From contig JANCRA010000003.1 in the NCBI GenBank assembly GCA_024362935.1, positions 41,105,291-41,169,290 on the forward strand: a stretch of 64,000 nucleotides of DNA, written 5' to 3'. Within the stretch, counting starts at the first letter, position 1, and each line of letters begins with the position of its first letter. Below the pieces are notes generated by a model. The model did not search any database. It was not told where the DNA came from and saw nothing but the letters and a program-made list of their open reading frames with translations. Shown here piece by piece: positions 1-10,028 of this stretch. Source of the stretch: Setophaga petechia. Its lineage: Eukaryota; Chordata; Aves; Passeriformes; Parulidae. The translations under genes and the position numbers were made by a program.

Positions 1-1
1 G

Positions 2-3000
2 CAGTGCGACGTCCACTTTGGACTGGTGTGCAAGAACGAGGACCAGACGGGCAAATTCAAGATGTGCCTCAACTACAAGATCCGCGTGCTCTGCTGCACC
101 CCCAACTACAACTGCTCAATCCCCACAATCCCCTTCATACCATCCAGCCCCACCACCAGCACCACGACCACGTCGATCCCGTCCTCCACCACCACGGTCA
201 CCACCTCCACCTCCACGCCATACATCCCCACTACGACGAGTCCCACCTCCACAGAAATCATCACTTCCACCAGCACCACCATCCCCACGCCGACGACGTC
301 TACCACAACTTCCTCCACCACCCCCTGTGAACCCGAAGTGTGCACCTGGAGCGAATGGTTTGACGTCGACTTCCCCTCCTCGGGGCCCAACCAGGGAGAC
401 TTTGAAACCTACCAGCACATCCGCGCCGCCGGCAAGCAGGTCTGCCGGCAGCCAAAGCAGATCGAGTGCCGGGCGGAGGACTACCCCGACGTTGCTATCC
501 AGCAGGTGGGGCAGGTCGTGCAGTGCGACGTCCACTTTGGACTGGTGTGCAAGAACGAGGACCAGACGGGCAAATTCAAGATGTGCCTCAACTACAAGAT
601 CCGCGTGCTCTGCTGCACCCCCAACTACAACTGCTCAATCCCCACAATCCCCTTCATACCATCCAGCCCCACCACCAGCACCACGACCACGTCGATCCCG
701 TCCTCCACCACCACGGTCACCACCTCCACCTCCACGCCATACATCCCCACTACGACGAGTCCCACCTCCACAGAAATCATCACTTCCACCAGCACCACCA
801 TCCCCACGCCGACGACGTCTACCACAACTTCCTCCACCACCCCCTGTGAACCCGAAGTGTGCACCTGGAGCGAATGGTTTGACGTCGACTTCCCCTCCTC
901 GGGGCCCAACCAGGGAGACTTTGAAACCTACCAGCACATCCGCGCCGCCGGCAAGCAGGTCTGCCGGCAGCCAAAGCAGATCGAGTGCCGGGCGGAGGAC
1001 TACCCCGACGTTGCTATCCAGCAGGTGGGGCAGGTCGTGCAGTGCGACGTCCACTTTGGACTGGTGTGCAAGAACGAGGACCAGACGGGCAAATTCAAGA
1101 TGTGCCTCAACTACAAGATCCGCGTGCTCTGCTGCACCCCCAACTACAACTGCTCAATCCCCGTCATACCATCCAGCCCCACCACCAGCACCACGACCAC
1201 GTCGATCCCGTCCTCCACCACCACGGTCACCACCTCCACCTCCACGCCATACATCCCCACTACGACGAGTCCCACCTCCACAGAAATCATCACTTCCACC
1301 AGCACCACCATCCCCACGCCGACGACGTCTACCACAACTTCCTCCACCACCCCCTGTGAACCCGAAGTGTGCACCTGGAGCGAATGGTTTGACGTCGACT
1401 TCCCCTCCTCGGGGCCCAACCAGGGAGACTTTGAAACCTACCAGCACATCCGCGCCGCCGGCAAGCAGGTCTGCCGGCAGCCAAAGCAGATCGAGTGCCG
1501 GGCGGAGGACTACCCCGACGTTGCTATCCAGCAGGTGGGGCAGGTCGTGCAGTGCGACGTCCACTTTGGACTGGTGTGCAAGAACGAGGACCAGACGGGC
1601 AAATTCAAGATGTGCCTCAACTACAAGATCCGCGTGCTCTGCTGCACCCCCAACTACAACTGCTCAATCCCCACAATCCCCTTCATACCATCCAGCCCCA
1701 CCACCAGCACCACGACCACGTCGATCCCGTCCTCCACCACCACGGTCACCACCTCCACCTCCACGCCATACATCCCCACTACGACGAGTCCCACCTCCAC
1801 AGAAATCATCACTTCCACCAGCACCACCATCCCCACGCCGACGACGTCTACCACAACTTCCTCCACCACCCCCTGTGAACCCGAAGTGTGCACCTGGAGC
1901 GAATGGTTTGACGTCGACTTCCCCTCCTCGGGGCCCAACCAGGGAGACTTTGAAACCTACCAGCACATCCGCGCCGCCGGCAAGCAGGTCTGCCGGCAGC
2001 CAAAGCAGATCGAGTGCCGGGCGGAGGACTACCCCGACGTTGCTATCCAGCAGGTGGGGCAGGTCGTGCAGTGCGACGTCCACTTTGGACTGGTGTGCAA
2101 GAACGAGGACCAGACGGGCAAATTCAAGATGTGCCTCAACTACAAGATCCGCGTGCTCTGCTGCACCCCCAACTACAACTGCTCAATCCCCACAATCCCC
2201 TTCATACCATCCAGCCCCACCACCAGCACCACGACCACGTCGATCCCGTCCTCCACCACCACGGTCACCACCTCCACCTCCACGCCATACATCCCCACTA
2301 CGACGAGTCCCACCTCCACAGAAATCATCACTTCCACCAGCACCACCATCCCCACGCCGACGACGTCTACCACAACTTCCTCCACCACCCCCTGTGAACC
2401 CGAAGTGTGCACCTGGAGCGAATGGTTTGACGTCGACTTCCCCTCCTCGGGGCCCAACCAGGGAGACTTTGAAACCTACCAGCACATCCGCGCCGCCGGC
2501 AAGCAGGTCTGCCGGCAGCCAAAGCAGATCGAGTGCCGGGCGGAGGACTACCCCGACGTTGCTATCCAGCAGGTGGGGCAGGTCGTGCAGTGCGACGTCC
2601 ACTTTGGACTGGTGTGCAAGAACGAGGACCAGACGGGCAAATTCAAGATGTGCCTCAACTACAAGATCCGCGTGCTCTGCTGCACCCCCAACTACAACTG
2701 CTCAATCCCCACAATCCCCTTCATACCATCCAGCCCCACCACCAGCACCACGACCACGTCGATCCCGTCCTCCACCACCACGGTCACCACCTCCACCTCC
2801 ACGCCATACATCCCCACTACGACGAGTCCCACCTCCACAGAAATCATCACTTCCACCAGCACCACCATCCCCACGCCGACGACGTCTACCACAACTTCCT
2901 CCACCACCCCCTGTGAACCCGAAGTGTGCACCTGGAGCGAATGGTTTGACGTCGACTTCCCCTCCTCGGGGCCCAACCAGGGAGACTTTGAAACCTACCA

Positions 3001-6000
3001 GCACATCCGCGCCGCCGGCAAGCAGGTCTGCCGGCAGCCAAAGCAGATCGAGTGCCGGGCGGAGGACTACCCCGACGTTGCTATCCAGCAGGTGGGGCAG
3101 GTCGTGCAGTGCGACGTCCACTTTGGACTGGTGTGCAAGAACGAGGACCAGACGGGCAAATTCAAGATGTGCCTCAACTACAAGATCCGCGTGCTCTGCT
3201 GCACCCCCAACTACAACTGCTCAATCCCCGTCATACCATCCAGCCCCACCACCAGCACCACGACCACGTCGATCCCGTCCTCCACCACCACGGTCACCAC
3301 CTCCACCTCCACGCCATACATCCCCACTACGACGAGTCCCACCTCCACAGAAATCATCACTTCCACCAGCACCACCATCCCCACGCCGACGACGTCTACC
3401 ACAACTTCCTCCACCACCCCCTGTGAACCCGAAGTGTGCACCTGGAGCGAATGGTTTGACGTCGACTTCCCCTCCTCGGGGCCCAACCAGGGAGACTTTG
3501 AAACCTACCAGCACATCCGCGCCGCCGGCAAGCAGGTCTGCCGGCAGCCAAAGCAGATCGAGTGCCGGGCGGAGGACTACCCCGACGTTGCTATCCAGCA
3601 GGTGGGGCAGGTCGTGCAGTGCGACGTCCACTTTGGACTGGTGTGCAAGAACGAGGACCAGACGGGCAAATTCAAGATGTGCCTCAACTACAAGATCCGC
3701 GTGCTCTGCTGCACCCCCAACTACAACTGCTCAATCCCCACAATCCCCTTCATACCATCCAGCCCCACCACCAGCACCACGACCACGTCGATCCCGTCCT
3801 CCACCACCACGGTCACCACCTCCACCTCCACGCCATACATCCCCACTACGACGAGTCCCACCTCCACAGAAATCATCACTTCCACCAGCACCACCATCCC
3901 CACGCCGACGACGTCTACCACAACTTCCTCCACCACCCCCTGTGAACCCGAAGTGTGCACCTGGAGCGAATGGTTTGACGTCGACTTCCCCTCCTCGGGG
4001 CCCAACCAGGGAGACTTTGAAACCTACCAGCACATCCGCGCCGCCGGCAAGCAGGTCTGCCGGCAGCCAAAGCAGATCGAGTGCCGGGCGGAGGACTACC
4101 CCGACGTTGCTATCCAGCAGGTGGGGCAGGTCGTGCAGTGCGACGTCCACTTTGGACTGGTGTGCAAGAACGAGGACCAGACGGGCAAATTCAAGATGTG
4201 CCTCAACTACAAGATCCGCGTGCTCTGCTGCACCCCCAACTACAACTGCTCAATCCCCACAATCCCCTTCATACCATCCAGCCCCACCACCAGCACCACG
4301 ACCACGTCGATCCCGTCCTCCACCACCACGGTCACCACCTCCACCTCCACGCCATACATCCCCACTACGACGAGTCCCACCTCCACAGAAATCATCACTT
4401 CCACCAGCACCACCATCCCCACGCCGACGACGTCTACCACAACTTCCTCCACCACCCCCTGTGAACCCGAAGTGTGCACCTGGAGCGAATGGTTTGACGT
4501 CGACTTCCCCTCCTCGGGGCCCAACCAGGGAGACTTTGAAACCTACCAGCACATCCGCGCCGCCGGCAAGCAGGTCTGCCGGCAGCCAAAGCAGATCGAG
4601 TGCCGGGCGGAGGACTACCCCGACGTTGCTATCCAGCAGGTGGGGCAGGTCGTGCAGTGCGACGTCCACTTTGGACTGGTGTGCAAGAACGAGGACCAGA
4701 CGGGCAAATTCAAGATGTGCCTCAACTACAAGATCCGCGTGCTCTGCTGCACCCCCAACTACAACTGCTCAATCCCCACAATCCCCTTCATACCATCCAG
4801 CCCCACCACCAGCACCACGACCACGTCGATCCCGTCCTCCACCACCACGGTCACCACCTCCACCTCCACGCCATACATCCCCACTACGACGAGTCCCACC
4901 TCCACAGAAATCATCACTTCCACCAGCACCACCATCCCCACGCCGACGACGTCTACCACAACTTCCTCCACCACCCCCTGTGAACCCGAAGTGTGCACCT
5001 GGAGCGAATGGTTTGACGTCGACTTCCCCTCCTCGGGGCCCAACCAGGGAGACTTTGAAACCTACCAGCACATCCGCGCCGCCGGCAAGCAGGTCTGCCG
5101 GCAGCCAAAGCAGATCGAGTGCCGGGCGGAGGACTACCCCGACGTTGCTATCCAGCAGGTGGGGCAGGTCGTGCAGTGCGACGTCCACTTTGGACTGGTG
5201 TGCAAGAACGAGGACCAGACGGGCAAATTCAAGATGTGCCTCAACTACAAGATCCGCGTGCTCTGCTGCACCCCCAACTACAACTGCTCAATCCCCGTCA
5301 TACCATCCAGCCCCACCACCAGCACCACGACCACGTCGATCCCGTCCTCCACCACCACGGTCACCACCTCCACCTCCACGCCATACATCCCCACTACGAC
5401 GAGTCCCACCTCCACAGAAATCATCACTTCCACCAGCACCACCATCCCCACGCCGACGACGTCTACCACAACTTCCTCCACCACCCCCTGTGAACCCGAA
5501 GTGTGCACCTGGAGCGAATGGTTTGACGTCGACTTCCCCTCCTCGGGGCCCAACCAGGGAGACTTTGAAACCTACCAGCACATCCGCGCCGCCGGCAAGC
5601 AGGTCTGCCGGCAGCCAAAGCAGATCGAGTGCCGGGCGGAGGACTACCCCGACGTTGCTATCCAGCAGGTGGGGCAGGTCGTGCAGTGCGACGTCCACTT
5701 TGGACTGGTGTGCAAGAACGAGGACCAGACGGGCAAATTCAAGATGTGCCTCAACTACAAGATCCGCGTGCTCTGCTGCACCCCCAACTACAACTGCTCA
5801 ATCCCCACAATCCCCTTCATACCATCCAGCCCCACCACCAGCACCACGACCACGTCGATCCCGTCCTCCACCACCACGGTCACCACCTCCACCTCCACGC
5901 CATACATCCCCACTACGACGAGTCCCACCTCCACAGAAATCATCACTTCCACCAGCACCACCATCCCCACGCCGACGACGTCTACCACAACTTCCTCCAC

Positions 6001-9000
6001 CACCCCCTGTGAACCCGAAGTGTGCACCTGGAGCGAATGGTTTGACGTCGACTTCCCCTCCTCGGGGCCCAACCAGGGAGACTTTGAAACCTACCAGCAC
6101 ATCCGCGCCGCCGGCAAGCAGGTCTGCCGGCAGCCAAAGCAGATCGAGTGCCGGGCGGAGGACTACCCCGACGTTGCTATCCAGCAGGTGGGGCAGGTCG
6201 TGCAGTGCGACGTCCACTTTGGACTGGTGTGCAAGAACGAGGACCAGATGGGCAAATTCAAGATGTGCCTCAACTACAAGATCCGCGTGCTCTGCTGCAC
6301 CCCCAACTACAACTGCTCAATCCCCGTCATACCATCCAGCCCCACCACCAGCACCACGACCACGTCGATCCCGTCCTCCACCACCACGGTCACCACCTCC
6401 ACCTCCACGCCATACATCCCCACTACGACGAGTCCCACCTCCACAGAAATCATCACTTCCACCAGCACCACCATCCCCACGCCGACGACGTCTACCACAA
6501 CTTCCTCCACCACCCCCTGTGAACCCGAAGTGTGCACCTGGAGCGAATGGTTTGACGTCGACTTCCCCTCCTCGGGGCCCAACCAGGGAGACTTTGAAAC
6601 CTACCAGCACATCCGCGCCGCCGGCAAGCAGGTCTGCCGGCAGCCAAAGCAGATCGAGTGCCGGGCGGAGGACTACCCCGACGTTGCTATCCAGCAGGTG
6701 GGGCAGGTCGTGCAGTGCGACGTCCACTTTGGACTGGTGTGCAAGAACGAGGACCAGACGGGCAAATTCAAGATGTGCCTCAACTACAAGATCCGCGTGC
6801 TCTGCTGCACCCCCAACTACAACTGCTCAATCCCCACAATCCCCTTCATACCATCCAGCCCCACCACCAGCACCACGACCACGTCGATCCCGTCCTCCAC
6901 CACCACGGTCACCACCTCCACCTCCACGCCATACATCCCCACTACGACGAGTCCCACCTCCACAGAAATCATCACTTCCACCAGCACCACCATCCCCACG
7001 CCGACGACGTCTACCACAACTTCCTCCACCACCCCCTGTGAACCCGAAGTGTGCACCTGGAGCGAATGGTTTGACGTCGACTTCCCCTCCTCGGGGCCCA
7101 ACCAGGGAGACTTTGAAACCTACCAGCACATCCGCGCCGCCGGCAAGCAGGTCTGCCGGCAGCCAAAGCAGATCGAGTGCCGGGCGGAGGACTACCCCGA
7201 CGTTGCTATCCAGCAGGTGGGGCAGGTCGTGCAGTGCGACGTCCACTTTGGACTGGTGTGCAAGAACGAGGACCAGACGGGCAAATTCAAGATGTGCCTC
7301 AACTACAAGATCCGCGTGCTCTGCTGCACCCCCAACTACAACTGCTCAATCCCCGTCATACCATCCAGCCCCACCACCAGCACCACGACCACGTCGATCC
7401 CGTCCTCCACCACCACGGTCACCACCTCCACGCCATACATCCCCACTACGACGAGTCCCACCTCCACAGAAATCATCACTTCCACCAGCACCACCATCCC
7501 CACGCCGACGACGTCTACCACAACTTCCTCCACCACCCCCTGTGAACCCGAAGTGTGCACCTGGAGCGAATGGTTTGACGTCGACTTCCCCTCCTCGGGG
7601 CCCAACCAGGGAGACTTTGAAACCTACCAGCACATCCGCGCCGCCGGCAAGCAGGTCTGCCGGCAGCCAAAGCAGATCGAGTGCCGGGCGGAGGACTACC
7701 CCGACGTTGCTATCCAGCAGGTGGGGCAGGTCGTGCAGTGCGACGTCCACTTTGGACTGGTGTGCAAGAACGAGGACCAGACGGGCAAATTCAAGATGTG
7801 CCTCAACTACAAGATCCGCGTGCTCTGCTGCACCCCCAACTACAACTGCTCAATCCCCGTCATACCATCCAGCCCCACCACCAGCACCACGACCACGTCG
7901 ATCCCGTCCTCCACCACCACGGTCACCACCTCCACGCCATACATCCCCACTACGACGAGTCCCACCTCCACAGAAATCATCACTTCCACCAGCACCACCA
8001 TCCCCACGCCGACGACGTCTACCACAACTTCCTCCACCACCCCCTGTGAACCCGAAGTGTGCACCTGGAGCGAATGGTTTGACGTCGACTTCCCCTCCTC
8101 GGGGCCCAACCAGGGAGACTTTGAAACCTACCAGCACATCCGCGCCGCCGGCAAGCAGGTCTGCCGGCAGCCAAAGCAGATCGAGTGCCGGGCGGAGGAC
8201 TACCCCGACGTTGCTATCCAGCAGGTGGGGCAGGTCGTGCAGTGCGACGTCCACTTTGGACTGGTGTGCAAGAACGAGGACCAGACGGGCAAATTCAAGA
8301 TGTGCCTCAACTACAAGATCCGCGTGCTCTGCTGCACCCCCAACTACAACTGCTCAATCCCCACAATCCCCTTCATACCATCCAGCCCCACGACCACGTC
8401 GATCCCGTCCTCCACCACCACGGTCACCACCTCCACCTCCACGCCATACATCCCCACTACGACGAGTCCCACCTCCACAGAAATCATCACTTCCACCAGC
8501 ACCACCATCCCCACGCCGACGACGTCTACCACAACTTCCTCCACCACCCCCTGTGAACCCGAAGTGTGCACCTGGAGCGAATGGTTTGACGTCGACTTCC
8601 CCTCCTCGGGGCCCAACCAGGGAGACTTTGAAACCTACCAGCACATCCGCGCCGCCGGCAAGCAGGTCTGCCGGCAGCCAAAGCAGATCGAGTGCCGGGC
8701 GGAGGACTACCCCGACGTTGCTATCCAGCAGGTGGGGCAGGTCGTGCAGTGCGACGTCCACTTTGGACTGGTGTGCAAGAACGAGGACCAGACGGGCAAA
8801 TTCAAGATGTGCCTCAACTACAAGATCCGCGTGCTCTGCTGCACCCCCAACTACAACTGCTCAATCCCCGTCATAACATCCAGCCCCACCACCAGCACCA
8901 CGACCACGTCGATCCCGTCCTCCACCACCACGGTCACCACCTCCACCTCCACGCCATACATCCCCACTACGACGAGTCCCACCTCCACAGAAATCATCAC

Positions 9001-9889
9001 TTCCACCAGCACCACCATCCCCACGCCGACGACGTCTACCACAACTTCCTCCACCACCCCCTGTGAACCCGAAGTGTGCACCTGGAGCGAATGGTTTGAC
9101 GTCGACTTCCCCTCCTCGGGGCCCAACCAGGGAGACTTTGAAACCTACCAGCACATCCGCGCCGCCGGCAAGCAGGTCTGCCGGCAGCCAAAGCAGATCG
9201 AGTGCCGGGCGGAGGACTACCCCGACGTTGCTATCCAGCAGGTGGGGCAGGTCGTGCAGTGCGACGTCCACTTTGGACTGGTGTGCAAGAACGAGGACCA
9301 GACGGGCAAATTCAAGATGTGCCTCAACTACAAGATCCGCGTGCTCTGCTGCACCCCCAACTACAACTGCTCAATCCCCACAATCCCCTTCATACCATCC
9401 AGCCCCACCACCAGCACCACGACCACGTCGATCCCGTCCTCCACCACCACGGTCACCACCTCCACCTCCACGCCATACATCCCCACTACGACGAGTCCCA
9501 CCTCCACAGAAATCATCACTTCCACCAGCACCACCATCCCCACGCCGACGACGTCTACCACAACTTCCTCCACCACCCCCTGTGAACCCGAAGTGTGCAC
9601 CTGGAGCGAATGGTTTGACGTCGACTTCCCCTCCTCGGGGCCCAACCAGGGAGACTTCGAAACCTACCAGCACATCCGCGCCGCCGGCAAGCAGGTCTGC
9701 CGGCAGCCAAAGCAGATCGAGTGCCGGGCGGAGGACTACCCCGACGTTGCTATCCAGCAGGTGGGGCAGGTCGTGCAGTGCGACGTCCACTTTGGACTGG
9801 TGTGCAAGAACGAGGACCAGACGGGCAAATTCAAGATGTGCCTCAACTACAAGATCCGCGTGCTCTGCTGCACCCCCAACTACAACTGC
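2..9889 (+). repeat. Coding tandem array (megasatellite) of 504-519 bp CysD-PTS units
   Basis: Spacing between successive CysD starts from 326 is 519,510,519,519,519,510,519,519,519,510,519,510,519,504,504,507,510,519. All are multiples of three. Type A linkers (519) read IPTIPFIPSS. Type B linkers (510) read IPVIPSS: 9 bp shorter, with a linked T-to-G change. Two units near 7.4 and 7.9 kb also lack 6 bp of a CCTCCA duplication. The unit near 8.4 kb lacks 12 bp of the ACC-rich stretch. Base substitutions are otherwise almost absent: I see C-to-T at 6249 (Thr to Met), C-to-A at 8876 (Pro to Thr) and a silent T-to-C at 9658. Such near-identity implies recent amplification or continuing homogenisation. 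Confidence 0.95.
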
Positions 9890-10028
9890 CCATTCTCCAC
9901 CGTCTCCCCCACCTCCACCACCAGCACATCCACCATTAGTACCCTAAGTCAAGCCTTTTTTACCACAAGTTCTCCCATTTCAACTACGCCTTGCTTCTGC
10001 AAGATTGGTGATTCTATTTTTTCACCAG
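2..10028 (+). CDS. MUC5AC: Central giant exon: CysD/PTS repeat domain and last PTS segment
   Basis: One uninterrupted frame (codons starting at position 2) from the window edge to a GT donor at 10029. It carries the tail of one CysD (2-115), 19 full CysD domains starting at 326, 845, 1355, 1874, 2393, 2912, 3422, 3941, 4460, 4979, 5489, 6008, 6518, 7037, 7541, 8045, 8552, 9062 and 9581, and a unique Thr/Ser-rich end (about 9890-9990) before a CFC motif. Each CysD is 103 residues with 10 cysteines and begins CEPEVCTWSEW. PTS linkers are about 65-70 residues of Thr/Ser/Pro and should be O-glycosylated in the Golgi. A single large central exon is the usual arrangement for gel-forming mucins. The exon is visibly GC-rich with many CpGs, unlike the AT-rich downstream exons. 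Its 5' end is not visible. Confidence 0.93.

Noticed and set aside
18..8876. The 2952-codon Arg/Pro/Ser frame as a real gene
   Set aside because: No start region, no cysteine or domain pattern, and the overlapping frame encodes perfect CysD domains that splice into a full mucin C-terminus. Kept only as a finding about frame openness.
106..9790. Serial antisense open frames of 89-139 codons in every repeat unit
   Set aside because: They recur identically because the unit recurs; they are Gly/Val-rich shadows of the PTS codons with no domain or promoter.
2..9889. CRISPR array or other short direct-repeat array
   Set aside because: Units are 504-519 bp, coding and have no unique spacers; the context is eukaryotic.
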